Numbered from the stretch's first letter, positions 1 to 10,228 are shown. The stretch: 64,000 nucleotides of DNA from Macrobrachium rosenbergii (GCF_040412425.1 NC_089749.1:34657070-34721069), one strand, 5' to 3'. Made by a program: numbers and translations. The notes: generated by a model from the letters alone, not told the origin.

Positions 1-215
1 CTTTGGTTGTCTACTATTCTTTGAGATATTGATATTGGTAGAAAGAGGCCTTAGCCGATGGATTATCTACAACCAGATGGCTTGTATAGGGTAATCTACA
101 ATATACTTGAGGGCTAGGGCCTGAAGACATGTCAGCACGAATTTTGGTATTAATGATGATGTTTTGTGTCCAATTTTTTTGAAAGGTTTACGGTGTCCAT
201 GCACCATTTGGCTTT
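1..215 (-). pseudogene. Relic of non-LTR retrotransposon RNase H region
   Basis: Short blocks match, in the same order, the fragment at 1,258-1,386: the blocks near 10-23, 46-66, 112-135 and 186-214 correspond to those near 1,260, 1,290, 1,320 and 1,359. The spacing between blocks is altered by unrelated inserts, so no reading frame survives. It is a second, older copy of the same minus-strand element 3' region. Basis is direct sequence similarity by eye; the exact limits are uncertain and the copy may extend left of the window. Confidence 0.55.
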
Positions 216-239
216 TGAAGGCCCACTAGAAACCGAGGT

Positions 240-460
240 TTATTGATGTTGTTGTTTCAGATTTAGCTACCAGAAAATTTAGCCTTTTGTGCCTTATCGC
301 TCACCAAGTAAACTGGCTTTTCATTTGCTCCTAGAGCAGCCCGTAGTCCTTGGTTTTATTGTATTCCTGTTGTTGTTGTTTTAGATTTAGGCTGGCCTTG
401 TGCCAGCACTTAAGCAATGCTTGGGAGAGAATGCTCCCTAACAGAGCAGCCCATAACTCT
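240..460. repeat. Two tandem copies of a CAA-rich interspersed repeat
   Basis: Two units of about 110-120 bp share a (GTT)n tract followed by TAGATTTAG and end in GAGCAGCCC (332-340 and 441-449). On the minus strand this reads as a glutamine-rich 63-codon frame, which I treat as a by-product of the CAA repeat and not as a gene. It could be a SINE or LINE tail; the family is unknown to me. Confidence 0.5.
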
Positions 461-1063
461 ATGTTGATGATGAGTCTGTAGAGATGGGTAAATTGGATGA
501 AATGGCCTTTATTATGATGCATGAGAATTTATTTTAGTCATAACAATCAAAGTGATTTTAATTTTCTGTGGGGTGAAATTTTTTGATTATTTGTTTTTTA
601 TTTAAAAAATGAATAAAGATTTAACAGGCAAAGCCAGGTTGCAACCTCTTTGAACCCTAAGGTACCCATCAGATGAGGATAAATTTATACACAACAGTTT
701 TCCCAAATAAAGCAGTGAGTGTTGGCAAAGTGGGAAAGTCCCATCGGATGATAATTATTTTTCAAAAAAAGAAGAATTATCAAGTAGTAGGAGTCAGGTA
801 GCTGCAGGTATGCTAGTATGATCGTGGTGATCTAAAGCCATATTCCTTGTCCGGTCCTAATTCTTGTGTCTGTATGTGTTTTGTGTATTTGTTGGGTGTT
901 GCTTGTGGTGGATGGAGTGATAAGGGAGGGAGTGATTTCTAAAAGAGTCAGCATCTAGAGATGAATAGTATGGCTTTTGATTTGTTGTCTGGGTCGGGTC
1001 TGTTGTGTCTGATTTAAGAATTGGGAAGGAGAGTGGGTGGTTAAAGGTACAGATTCTTTAGAT
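461..1063. other. No gene seen; probable 3' UTR of the adjacent non-LTR relic
   Basis: No coding similarity on either strand. The stretch lies downstream (minus strand) of the RNase H fragment at 1,064-1,687 and is T-rich on the + strand, as expected for an A-rich LINE 3' region, but no clear poly(A) end was identified. Confidence 0.35.
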
Positions 1064-1687
1064 TTACCTTGGTGGTGGGTAGGAGCATAGGAAGCCTGCA
1101 AATTCATGAATGTTTGTCAGTATGTGCTTTATTTGGGTAGCTGTTCTTTCATTTCCTTCATAACTTGTTCTTAACTGTTCTGTTTCTGTACAGTCAAGAA
1201 GGTAGTGTTCCAGGGGTTCTTCTAGGATTGTTTCACAGTACTTGCATGGTTGAGGGTTATCTACTATTCTTTGCCATGTGCACAGGTATCCTAGCCTTAG
1301 CCGATGGATTATGACTGCTAGGGCCCGTGACATGTCTTTGGTTATATTGTGTGGTTTTAGGTTTACGGTGTCCATGTACCATTTGGCGGTTTTTGAGCCA
1401 CCGAAAACAGCTCTTCTGACTTTGCTTTCCTCCTGTAGTTGGCAGTGTGCTGCTGCTTTGTTTTTCAGTTGTGTGAGTGAGGGGGTGATTTTGATACTAA
1501 TGGTGCTGTGTAGCAACCCACTTTTTGCTAATGAATCTGCTTCTTCATTTCCTTGGATTCCCACATGGCTCGGAATCCAGTTTAATGTTATTTGCCTGTT
1601 CCTGTTTTGATGGAGGCTTGCAATTGCCCATGTGCTTGATAGAAGTCTGATGTGGCAGGGCGTGAACCTTTGTGCAAGTTCCCTCAA
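1064..1687 (-). pseudogene. Non-LTR retrotransposon C-terminal RNase H plus zinc knuckle, 5' truncated
   Basis: The 207-codon frame contains the C-terminal half of a ribonuclease H domain, with WIPSHVGIQGNEEAD near residues 38-52 (the His and last catalytic Asp region), and a C-terminal Cys/His cluster, CKYC...EH...C, near residues 148-166. This order is typical of LINEs of the jockey/I group that carry their own RNase H. The upstream part of RNase H, the RT and the endonuclease are absent. The fragment stops at about 1,687 where gypsy sequence begins, so it was truncated or interrupted there. The stop codon follows a proline-rich end. It is a relic, not an active gene; family level is fairly sure, clade is inference. 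Confidence 0.75.
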
Positions 1688-2883
1688 CCTCGGGAGGGCA
1701 GGGTGTCGATGCTGTCAGCCGAAGGCGGGAAGAACTCTCTGGGTACAGCCAGTGTTTCCCCGTAGACTTTCTCAGCAGGGGAAGCGTCACCATTTGCTTT
1801 CAGTGCTGTGCGGAGACCCAGCAGGACCCAGGGCAGCTGTTCCTTCCACTTCTCGTTGGTGCAGTGTGCCATGAGAGCTGCTTTAAGAGAGCGGTGCGCC
1901 CTCTCAACCATGCAGTTCGCTGTGGGGTTGTATGCCGTTGTGCTGTGAAGAGTTGTACCCATCAGGGGTGTCAAGGAGACCCAGAGCTCTGACAGGAAGG
2001 CAGGTCCCCTGTCCATAGTGATGCTGTCTGGCACTCTGAAACGGCTTATCCAATTGGAGAGAAAGGCCTCTGTGCATGATGTCGTTGATGCCTCATCCAT
2101 GGGGGTTGCTTCGGGCCAGCGGGTGGAGTGGTCTGTGATCGTCAGGAGGTATCTGGCTCCCCCCGACTGTGGAAGGGGCCCGACGACTTCGATGTGAATG
2201 TGGCCGAATCGCCGACGAGGCTGAGGAAAATCATCGATCCTGGATTCAGTGTGCCAGGATGTTTTGCTCATCTGCCACAGGATGCGGCTCCTTGCCCACT
2301 GGCAGACGTCCTTGTTGATGCTGTGCCAGACGAACTTGCCAGTCATGATGTGTGCCGTTGTGCGCCCTGGTGGATGGGAGAGACCATGGACAATGTCAAA
2401 CACTTGTTTCCTCCTCGATGCGGGCACCAGGGGGCGTGGGCGGCCTGTGCCGGTGTTGCAGAAGAGAGTTGTGTCTGAGTTTGCTAAGGGCACGTTTTCC
2501 CATTTGAGAGCCGTTACTGCTGTCCTGTAGTCCACCGTCTCTAGATCCACTGCTTGTTCCCTCACGAGGTCTTCGTAGTCGATGCCGAGGTGAAGGGAAT
2601 TGATCTCTGTTCTTGACAGAGCGTCGGCCACTGGGTTTTTCTTGCCAGGGACATAGTTGATAGTGCAACCAATGGTGGTTAGGTGCCGCTGCTGCCTTGC
2701 AGACCAGGCATCCCCCTGTTTTGCAAATGCGTGAACCAAGGGTTTGTGGTCTGTTAGGATTGTGAATTCGGTTCCCTCCAGCAGGTACTTGAAGTGCCTC
2801 ACAGCCTGGTAGATGGCCAGCAGCTCTCTGTTGAAGGCACTGTAGTGGGTCTTTGCTGGCGAAAACTTGCAGCTGAAGAAGGC
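1684..2883 (-). pseudogene. Gypsy RNase H C-terminus and integrase
   Basis: The frame begins after the TAG at 2,884. RNase H residues include LTDHKPLV and PGKKNPVADALSR (final Asp). The integrase follows: an N-terminal zinc region with two histidines but with both expected cysteines of the second pair damaged (one Cys kept, next replaced), then a catalytic core. The first core acid lies in HIEVVGPLP, where the usual Asp is Glu; the second is in DRGPAFLSELW and the third in VERAHRSLK. The change in the first position and the broken HHCC motif predict no activity. The frame ends shortly after the core, so the C-terminal domain is short or lost at the junction with LINE sequence. Confidence 0.85.
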
Positions 2884-4029
2884 CTAGGGCTGGGGCATGC
2901 CGTTCACCAGTTGCTCTAGTACTGCACTGCAGGTGATGTTGCTGGCATCCGTTGTCAACCTGAGGGCAGCAGCGGGGTTGTGGTGAGTTAAGGTGGTGGC
3001 ACTGGAGAGGGCCCTTTTTGTCTGGATGAATGCCTGATGCTGCGTAGCTTCCCACGTTAGTGTTTTTGGTTTCCCCTTCAGGATTGGCATCAGGGGGTAC
3101 ATGATGTGAGCGACATCTGGGATGAAGTGCTGGTAGTAATTTATCATCCCAAGGAACTCCTGAAGGGCCCTGATGGTTTGGGGTTCCGGGAAATTTTCTA
3201 TAGCTTTTACTTTAGAGGCCGTGGGGAGCACTCCTGCTGGGGAAATCTTGTGGCCCAGGAAGTCTACTTTTTCTTTACCGAAGATGCACTTGTCGAACCT
3301 GACAACTAATCCGCTGTCCTGCAGGCATTTCATGATGGTGCGGACGTGGAGATGGTGTTCCTCTGGGGACACGGAAAAAATGAGGATGTCATCAACATAG
3401 CAGATGCAGAAGGGCAGATCTCCCAAGATGGTATCCATCAGGTGCTGGAAGGTGCTGCCTGCGTTCCTGAGACTGAAAGTGGAACAGGAAAATGTGTAGC
3501 TCCCGAAGGGCGTGATGATGGCAGTCTTTGGGACATCGTCGGGATGCACAGGGACTTAGAAGTACGACTTCAGTAGATCCATCTTGGAGAAAATTTTGGC
3601 TCCATGGAGAGCACCTGTCAGGTCCTGCATGTTAGTGAGAGGGTAGTGACCTGGTGTTGTTACCAAATTCAGGCGCCGATAGTCCCTGCAGAGCCTCCAT
3701 GAACCATCGGATTTCTTTACCATGTGGAGAGGGGACGCCCACGGGCTTGATGCCTTTTTACAAATGCTCATGCGTTCCATTTCTGCGAAGGCCTGTTGGG
3801 CGTCTTGTAACTTCTGGGGGGACAGACGTCGGAACTTGGCATGTGTTGGTGGGCCCGACGTAGTGATGTGGTGAAAGATGCAGTGCTTTGCTGAAGCCCC
3901 AGGTGACTGGCGTAGTTCTGGTTTGAACACGTCCAGGAATTCCTGTAGGAGGGACGTGTAGCTTTTGAGGGCTGTGGAGCATATGGAGGGCATCATGGGT
4001 CCGGTGGAGAGCTGATGGGAATGGCACAT
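2884..4029 (-). pseudogene. Gypsy reverse transcriptase
   Basis: The RT reads from VKKSDGSWRLCRDYRRLN (fingers) through FSKMDLLKSYF, a stop, then VPVHPDD, FGSYTF, the catalytic box CYVDDILIFS, and KCIFGKEKVDFLGH (thumb). The catalytic YVDD is intact. One TAA (3,556-3,558) falls just after motif A, where family members read a Gln or Arg codon, and one TAG (2,884-2,886) falls at the entry to RNase H; both are in frame with the flanking domains, so this pol has stops but no frameshift across 2.3 kb. The stops and degenerate neighbours mark it as inactive. Confidence 0.88.
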
Positions 4030-4335
4030 CCCTGTGCCGAGGAGGCATTGTCTGGCGATGTCGACAGGAGTCCGTGGTGCCCTAGGAAATCCGCGCCCAG
4101 CAGAGGGAACTTAACATCTGCTACAACGAAAAGCCAGTGGTATCTGCACCCCAGGATTGAGATAGCCTGGGTCGTTGTGCTATAAGTGCGGATGGGAGCT
4201 CCGTTTGCTGCTATGAGGGAGGGTAGTGAGTCAGGTATTTTTTCTAAACCTTCCCTGGATGGCAGAAAACCGACTGCATTGCCCCGTATCAACCAGCAGG
4301 CGGTGTTTGGAGATCTTGTCTGTGATGAAAACCCT
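3993..4335 (-). pseudogene. Gypsy aspartic protease
   Basis: On the minus strand near 4,300-4,320 the sequence reads LLVDTG, the protease active site. The rest (LPSREGLEKIP, GAPIRTYST, FPLLGADFLGHHGLL, the C-terminal flap and ILG-like region) is in another frame, so a small frameshift falls just after DTG. A second frame change separates it from the RT at about 4,000-4,030. Protease processing of Gag-Pol is therefore not possible from this copy. Confidence 0.75.
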
Positions 4336-4358
4336 GTTAGGTTTTGCGACCACAGCTG

Positions 4359-5113
4359 TTACTTGTGGCTGACTTTGTCATTTTTTGTGAAAGAACACGG
4401 AGGCCTGCAGGTTCCGGCGTTGGTCCCAAACTCTCTAGAAACACCACATCGGGTTTGGCCATGTCTTCTGTTCTCTGAATGGCAGTCTCTTCTTATAAAC
4501 GGCGTTGATGTCTCCGTCGTCGTCGTCGTCTTCCTCCGACAGGTTGCAGGCTCCCAGGGTGGCGGCGTGTGTCGAGGCCTTGGTGGCCTCAAATAGTTTC
4601 TGGGTGTCGTCGACTAAGGTTTTCTGCATTCTTTATCTGGCGCCAAACTTCCTGCGGGAGGCACTGAAGGAAGATTGCTTTTGTCAGGTCAATTGTTCTC
4701 TTCCTCCCGTTCTCGTCGCGACCTGGGAGTGTTACTAACTCCCGCAGCTGGTCCCAGGCTTCCCTGGGTGATGCATCTCCGAGAGGCTGGGATAACAGGT
4801 CGAATGCGCGCTGCACTCTCTCAGACATGGGCATGGAGTAGGAATTCAGCAGTTTGTTTTTTAAGTCTGTGCATATGACTTTGTCTGGTTGCGTGTCTAG
4901 CCAGGGGGAGATTCTATTGAATACTTCTTCTGGGAGTGTTGTCATGACTATGTCTGATTTTGTAGCATCATCTGAGATGCGCGGCTGCGCACCGGAACCA
5001 TGATGCTGTGCTTTGGCGTGAGAACAGGGGAAGTTTGACCGTGTCTGGCTTTGTTGGTGAGAGTGGCATGCAGACGATGCTCACGGGTTCGCATTGAGGT
5101 TCTACTTCTGACA
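4359..5113 (-). pseudogene. Gypsy gag with C-terminal Cys/His knuckle, frameshifted
   Basis: A plausible start is the ATG at 5,113-5,111 (protein begins MSEVEPQCEP). The frame changes near 4,970, after which LPEEVFNRISPW and the following helical segment continue from about 4,945 to 4,600. An acidic run (about eight Asp/Glu) follows, then a knuckle in another frame, REFG..A..C..PC.F, near 4,380-4,420. The same order occurs in the + strand gag at 5,884-6,560 and the same knuckle type occurs near 63,600, so related gypsy elements occur three times in the window. Capsid and nucleocapsid roles are inferred from position and motif. Confidence 0.7.
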
Positions 5114-5389
5114 TCTTGACTGCTCACGCACCAAAACGCGGGAAAATGCGCCGTATTGAGTCCGTTAATAGTGCTGATTTGTTCGAGAGGTCAAACAAAG
5201 TGCCAAAACGTACCCTTGTAACGTCACCCTCAGAGCCGTCAGTGGAGTCTCCAGCGAACATGTCATTCGCTAAGTCTCTGCTGAGCAAGTTTTCTATGGT
5301 GACTTCCCAGTTTCTTCGCCATACAATTAGTCACGCCGAACATGCCAGGTCATGCGATTTCAATCACTTAAACTATATATGTATTTGAT
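5114..5389. other. Spacer between two head-to-head gypsy elements
   Basis: It should contain the leader or LTR of the minus-strand gypsy. On the minus strand a TGGTGCGTGAG string just upstream of the gag ATG could be a primer-binding site, but no matching second LTR exists in the window to prove the limits. A 90-codon + frame (5,116-5,388) starts and ends here; it resembles nothing I know and I do not call it a gene. Confidence 0.3.
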
Positions 5390-5647
5390 CACCTGTTATC
5401 GATTGTGTATCTTGTTCTTCTTTATTCACAGGCATCAAGATTATATCCACATTGGAATTTTGTCTGTCTTTATATTGTAAACTGTACTTGTTTGCTGTAT
5501 ATTATTGTTAATTATTATTGACCTCAGGTCACACACAATCTCATTGTCTTTCGTGGCTCAACGCCAGTCTGCCGCTATATAAACTGCCTGGATCTGTAAT
5601 AAAGTAGCAGTCACTTTTACCTGCTCGTTTCTTTTGCACCTCTTACA
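5390..5647 (+). repeat. Probable LTR of the + strand gypsy element
   Basis: The stretch has the promoter and processing signals of an LTR in the right order: TATATAAA at 5,576-5,583, AATAAA at 5,598-5,603, and an end in ...TTACA at 5,647 followed one base later by a TGG-initiated primer-binding site. The 5' limit is a guess (a TGTTATCG near 5,395). No partner LTR is present because the element is cut off at about 6,560 by DIRS sequence. Confidence 0.6.
5576..5583 (+). promoter_or_regulatory. TATA box of the gypsy LTR
   Basis: TATATAAA lies 22 bp before an AATAAA and about 70 bp before the LTR end, the usual U3/R spacing of compact LTRs. Confidence 0.55.
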
Positions 5648-5648
5648 G

Positions 5649-5658
5649 TGGTGACCCC
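5649..5658 (+). other. Primer-binding site of the + strand gypsy
   Basis: TGGTGACCCC directly after the LTR end. A TGG start matches the CCA end of a tRNA primer; the tRNA was not identified. Confidence 0.55.
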
Positions 5659-5883
5659 CTGGAGTAGTCCTGGAGCTATTAGCGGACCCAAACGGCGACT
5701 CAGTCTTGGCTCCAGGAACTTACTCACGCCCTTAGTGGACTAAAGACGGTGCTGTAATCAGCGTTTGGGCATGCTGACTCTCGTCGGCAAAAATCACCAG
5801 CGTCATTAACGGACGCACACGGCACACTTCCGAGTGCGTTTTGATGCGAGTACCCCACTCCAGTAAGAGGGCAAAGAGCGAGC

Positions 5884-6560
5884 ATGGACACGGACATCCC
5901 CTCCCTCATTCAGTTAACCGCGAACCTCACGGACTCGGAGGCCTACCTTCCTCCCATCTCACCCACGCCCTCCCCCTCGCCGAGGCTCTCACGCACCTCC
6001 ACACCCATGCCCACGCCCCGAACAACCCCTGGCCCGGCAACACAGTCATGGGCCGCCCTGTCCATAAAGCTGCTGCCGTTCACCCAGGGGAACCCAACAA
6101 CATGGCTGTACAGGGTCGAGAGCCACTTCAAGGTAGCGGACCTAACTGACGAAATACTGCAGGCCGACACAGTGTTTAACGCCTTCCCGGAGGAGGTATA
6201 TAGAAAACTCATCTCACGGGTTCTGGTGCACACCCCCTCACATACCGCATCGTGAAGAAGGCCCTCCTCGAGACATGCTCCCTACCGATCGCCGAGCGGG
6301 CCGCCCGCGCCATTGACCTCGCCGTCAACCCGTGGCATGATCTCAACGCAGTAGATGCATGGAGCATGATCGAGGACCTCCTCTCATTCCTGGACTTCGA
6401 TGGCAGCAAAAAACAACAAGAAATAAGCCTGTCGCGGGAGATCTACCTTCGCCAGCTCCTCCCGGAGGTCCGCACCCAGATTCCTCACCCATACACCATG
6501 TCCCTCGACGTCCTCATCCAAACGGCGCAGCACCTAACAGACTGCATAAAGGCTACGCAG
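5884..6560 (+). pseudogene. Gypsy gag, frameshifted and 3' truncated
   Basis: ATG at 5,884 follows a leader of about 225 bp after the primer-binding site. The protein starts MDTDIPSL and has a Pro/Ser/Thr-rich segment, then LLPFTQGNPTTWLYRVESHF and FPEEVYRKLISRV, which matches the gag of the minus-strand gypsy. A one-base shift at about 6,236 moves the rest (LETCSLPIAERAARA, DAWSMIEDLLSF, LPEVRTQI) into the frame that opens at 6,252. The gag stops near 6,550, where the sequence becomes DIRS gag; no knuckle, protease or pol follows. A 5' gypsy fragment is therefore fused to a truncated DIRS element. Confidence 0.75.
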
Positions 6561-7045
6561 CGGCTAACAGCGCCATTTCCTACCTCGCCCACCAGACTGC
6601 AAACCTGTGGGCAAACCTTGTGCTAAAGCGGAGAGACACTGTTCTCTCTTGCTTTGCCAGGGCTGTAGGTCCCGAGTCAGCTATCGCCCTTCGGAATGGA
6701 CCGTTGCTGGGTTCCTCCTCTCTCTTCCCTAGAGAGTTGGTGGACGCCGCGGCGGACAAACGCCGTGCCGATGACAGCGACCGGCTTGTTCACCAGGCAG
6801 TGACCAAGACCTCCGGGTCTTCTCATCCCACTGCAGCCAGGTCTTCGGGCCAGGCTGGCACTTCCTCTGCCCCTAAGAAGTCCCAGCCTTCGAAGGGGTC
6901 CCGAGGAAACACCCAGCCTTCTTCTTCCTCGAGAAGGGGGGTCACTCCTGCCCTTTTCAGCCCTCTTTCCAAGCCGGTAAAGGGGGCAAGGGTAAGAAGA
7001 AGAAGGGAAATGCTAGGGGCGGCATTCCTCCCCGAAAGCTGCCGA
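6560..7045 (+). pseudogene. DIRS-A gag C-terminal fragment
   Basis: The frame contains YLAHQTANLWANLVLKRRD and then a Ser/Pro/Lys-rich basic tail (PKKSQPSKGS, RRGVTPALFSPL). In DIRS elements the Gag end overlaps the start of the RT frame, as here. The N-terminal part of Gag is absent. Function (nucleic-acid packaging) is inferred from position. Confidence 0.6.
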
Positions 7046-7047
7046 AG

Positions 7048-7820
7048 GTGGGGGAGTGCCTGTCGAGCCATTGGGCAACGTGGCAGCGACACGGAGCCGA
7101 GACCTGGATAGTGGATGTCCTTTGGGAAGGATATCTACTACCCTTCGAGTCTCGGCCTCCCCTCACCTACACTCCGGTCCATCTCCAAACATATCTACCA
7201 GGTTCGTCGAAGGACATTGCACTACAGCAAGAAGTGCAAGCCATGCTGAACAAGAGTGCTGTAGAAGTCGTGTCAAACCAGTCTCCAGGCTTTTACAGCC
7301 GCGTCTTTCTCGTAGAGAAGGCCTCAGGGGGATGAAGACCGGTCATAGACCTCTCTCCCTTGAACCGTTTCATTCGCCAGACTCGGTTCACGATGGAAAC
7401 AGCGCAAACTGTGCTGGCCTCCATCAGGGAGAACGACTTCATGCTTACGGTGGACTTGAGGGATGCGTATTTCCAGATACCCATCTATCCGTCCTGGCGA
7501 GCCCTTGCTCGCTGTTGCTACAGGACAGGGATCGTCTCCTCGAGTTTTGCCGGGATCTAGGGATCATGGTAAATCTGGAGAAGTCAGATCTCACCCCCAA
7601 GCAGAGGACAAAGTACCTGGGCATGCTGATAGATACGGTGGCAGCGAAAGTCTTTCCCTCGGACTCTCGTATCAGCAAGTTCAGGCAGGCAGCACAGTTG
7701 TTCCTGTCACGGCAGGAGCAACCAGCTCGGCAATGGCAAGTCATCATCGGTCACCTGTTGTCATTGGAGAAACTACTACCTCACGGGCGTCTCACCTGCG
7801 GTCTCTCCAGTGGAGACTAA
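7048..7820 (+). pseudogene. DIRS-A reverse transcriptase lacking its YxDD box
   Basis: The N-terminal fingers are in one frame (VLWEGYLLPFESRPPLT, FYSRVFLVEKASGG, stop at about 7,335). Motif A follows in the next frame (DFMLTVDLRDAYFQIPIYPS, ending near 7,497). The sequence then jumps to the thumb (DRDRLLEFCRDLGIMVNLEKSDLTP). Compared with the complete copies elsewhere in this window, roughly 200 bp including the catalytic YLDD box is deleted at about 7,497. The protein cannot be a polymerase. The later part (KYLGMLIDTV, IIGHLLSLEKLLPHG) is well conserved. Confidence 0.85.
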
Positions 7821-7859
7821 AGGAGTATTGGTCCCAGTCCCAAGACCCCCAGTCCTTCC

Positions 7860-8480
7860 TCATTCCTTTTTCCGAGGAGGTGAGAAAGGACCTTCACTGG
7901 TGGTTAGACGACAGGAACCTCTTAATAGGAGTATCCCTGCATACTCTCCCTCCGGACATGCTTCTGTTCTCGGACGCATCGACCGAGGGATGGGGTGCAC
8001 ATCCTGGAGCTCAAGGCGGCCTTCCTGGCCCTCCAGGAGTTCCAGGATCGAGTGATGGGACACTCCGAGGTACTGATGAGCGACAATACCACGGTAGTGG
8101 CATACGTCAACAAGCAGGGGGGACTGGTGTCCCACCAGCTTCATCAGTTGACGGTGCAGGTGCACGAGTGGGCCGTGGCTCACTCGGTAGAGCTGTCAGC
8201 CAGGTACATTCCAGGCAAGAGGAATGTCGTGGCAGACAAGCTCAGCCGCCAGAGCCAGGTGGTAGGGACCGAATGGTCCCTCCATCAGGAAGTAGCAGAA
8301 AGGCTGTTCGACCTGTGGGGGCATCCAGCCATCGATCTGTTCGCCACCTGGCACAACAGAAAACTCCAGGTCTTCTGTTCTGTCATGCCGGACCCATGGG
8401 CCACTGCGGAGGACGCGTTCCAACACCCGTGGGACAATCTCGACGCTTACGCCTTTCCCCCATTCTGCCTGATTCGCTGA
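7860..8480 (+). pseudogene. DIRS-A RNase H with internal deletion
   Basis: FSDASTEGWGAH (first catalytic Asp) lies at about 7,965-8,000. The next conserved segment, LELKAAFLALQEF (Glu), follows immediately in another frame, so the strand between them is deleted. LMSDNTTVVAYVNKQGG (Asp) and YIPGKRNVVADKLSR (last Asp) are in the frame 7,995-8,480, then the DIRS-typical AIDLFATWHNRK and PDPWATAEDAFQ. The frame closes at 8,480. This RNase H type is the one found C-terminal to RT in DIRS elements. Confidence 0.8.
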
Positions 8481-8639
8481 GTGATCAGCTGAGTGATGAT
8501 CACCCCGAATCTCAGAATGACTCTGGTGGCACCCAAATGGCCCCAGGCCGTTTGGTACCCGGACCTGCTAGCTCTCCTCTCCGAGGCACCGAGAGAGATC
8601 CCCCCCTGACCCAACCTTCTGCGTCAACCTCACGCAGAG

Positions 8640-9692
8640 CGGTTCCACCTGGCAGTGCATTCCCTGTGTCTTCACGGCTGGAGGTTATCCACCATCTCTT
8701 GCGAGCGAGAGGCTTTTTGCGCCGTGCAGCAACAGAGATGGCAGGATACCTCAGAAGATCCTCCGCAGCGGTATACCAGGGAAAGTGGTCTGTCTTCTGT
8801 GGCTGGTGTCGTCGAAGGGGTATCTCTCCGGTCGGAGCTACTGTTCAGCAGGTCGCGGACTTCCTCATCTTCCTTCGCCGAGAGAAGCTTCTCTCCGTTT
8901 CAGCTGTAAAAGGCTACCGCGCCGCACTCGGCCTAGTCTTGCGGCTGAAAGGAGTAGACATCTCCTCCTCTTTCGAGATTTCTCTACTCATGAGAAGCTT
9001 CGAACGGTCTTGCCCACCCAGGGATCTCAGGCCCCCTGCGTGGGATGTGACTCTCGTCTTAAGGAGCCTGACTCGTGCACCGTACGAGCCTTTAAGAGAG
9101 TCGTCAGACAGGGATCTGACCCTCAAGACCGTCTTCTTGCTTGCCCTGGCATCGGCGAAGAGAGTTGGCAAGCTTCACGGACTTTCCTTTGATGTTAAAC
9201 ACTCGAGGGGATGGGGATCAGTTACACTCGATTTCATCCCGATTTCGTGGCGAAGACTCAGAACCCTTTGGTCCCTGGCCGCACGGTTCGAGTCCTTCAC
9301 GATCCCCTCCCTAGAGGACTTTGTAGGTAATGATCCAGACGAGATGCTACTGTGTTCGGCCTGAATGTCGACGACTCTTCGTTAGCACTGGCTCGACCAA
9401 GAAAGAAGTGTCCAAGAATACCATCTCTTTCTGGCTTCGTGAGACGATAAGGAGAGCGTACTCTGCTGCAGGAGAAGACGACACCGGTACGCTCCGTCCA
9501 AGAGCTCACGAGGTCTGCAGCATTGGTCCGTCCCTCGCATCCCGGAAGAATATGTTGGTACCACAGGTGCTGAAGGCGGGTGTGTGGTCCCAACAGACTA
9601 CCTTCACCTCCTTCTACCTCCGGGATGTTGCACACAAGTCCTTGGACACTTTTTCCTTGGGTCCTGTGGTGGCTGCTCAACAAGTTGTGTAG
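8640..9692 (+). pseudogene. DIRS-A tyrosine recombinase, catalytic HxxR broken
   Basis: The N-terminal SAM-like segment is RAATEMAGYLRRSSAAVYQGKWSVF and QVADFLIFLRREKLLS. The catalytic part begins LALASAKRVGKLHGLSF (first Arg). The frame shifts near 9,340. In the second frame (9,330-9,692) the HxxR motif reads RAHEVCS, so its Arg is Cys; the nucleophile region reads FTSFYLRDV with Tyr present. The missing second Arg and the frameshift predict no strand exchange. YR would normally insert the circular DIRS DNA. Confidence 0.85.
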
Positions 9693-10228
9693 CTTATCCA
9701 GCTCCCCTAACGGGACAGGTTGCATCTCGCCTATGTTGTACGGTTGTGATTGGGAGAATGAATGTTGAGTGACTGGCCTCTCTTCTTTCTCCCCATCCTG
9801 GCTCTCTTCCCACGGGCAGGGAGCGGACGTGCCATTACAAGCTGGACCGGGCGATCGAGGTAGGTGAGCACATAACAGGAGCTCCCGTTCTATTTCCGTT
9901 CAGGTTAATAGAAGCAACCCCACTCCTTCCTCTTGCAAGGGGAGGAAGGAGACCATGACTATGAGACAAACCCAATGCTTGTATTTGCCTTATTGTCATC
10001 CGACGTCAATTCTTACTAGCCTACTTTGCATGAACTGACGTTTCCTCTTTCATGCAAAGGAGCCCAGAAGTCTGACAACTGATCCTGCGTTTCCTACAAC
10101 CCGATCTTTTGTCAGAGGCAGTTTTCCCTTCCTCGCTCTCACGACCAGGAAGGGAAGACAAGGTGGTGAACTCCAGTCAGTTCAGAGAGACTTTATCAGA
10201 TTCCTCCCTCCAATCAGTGAGTCTCCTA
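9693..10228 (+). other. Noncoding 3' region of DIRS-A
   Basis: No reading frame of note. It lies between the YR stop and the internal complementary region, as in the other DIRS copies. The first 100 bp are homologous to 50,740-50,850 in the relic at 49,740-51,583. Confidence 0.55.

Larger units (their letters stand above)
1684..5113 (-). mobile_element. Ty3/gypsy-type LTR retrotransposon, decayed
   Basis: Read on the minus strand, the order is gag, protease, RT, RNase H, integrase, which is the Ty3/gypsy order. Internal coding sequence is about 3.4 kb. From about 4,029 down to 1,684 the pol frame is continuous apart from two in-frame stops (TAA at 3,556-3,558 and TAG at 2,884-2,886). Protease and gag are in other frames. 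The 3' LTR was not identified: the element runs straight into LINE sequence near 1,690. A leader or 5' LTR should lie above 5,113 but could not be delimited. Point mutations in catalytic positions, described in the parts, indicate a dead copy. Confidence 0.85.

Noticed and set aside
1278..2530. Several + strand frames opposite the LINE and gypsy genes
   Set aside because: They are shadows of the minus-strand RNase H and integrase, with no recognisable motifs of their own.
5116..5388. A 90-codon + frame as a host gene
   Set aside because: No similarity recognised; it lies in the gypsy leader/LTR zone and has no supporting neighbours.
7463..8640. The N-terminal half of the 633-codon frame 7,463-9,364
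   Set aside because: It reads RT and RNase H DNA in the wrong frame; only the part after about 8,640 is YR.
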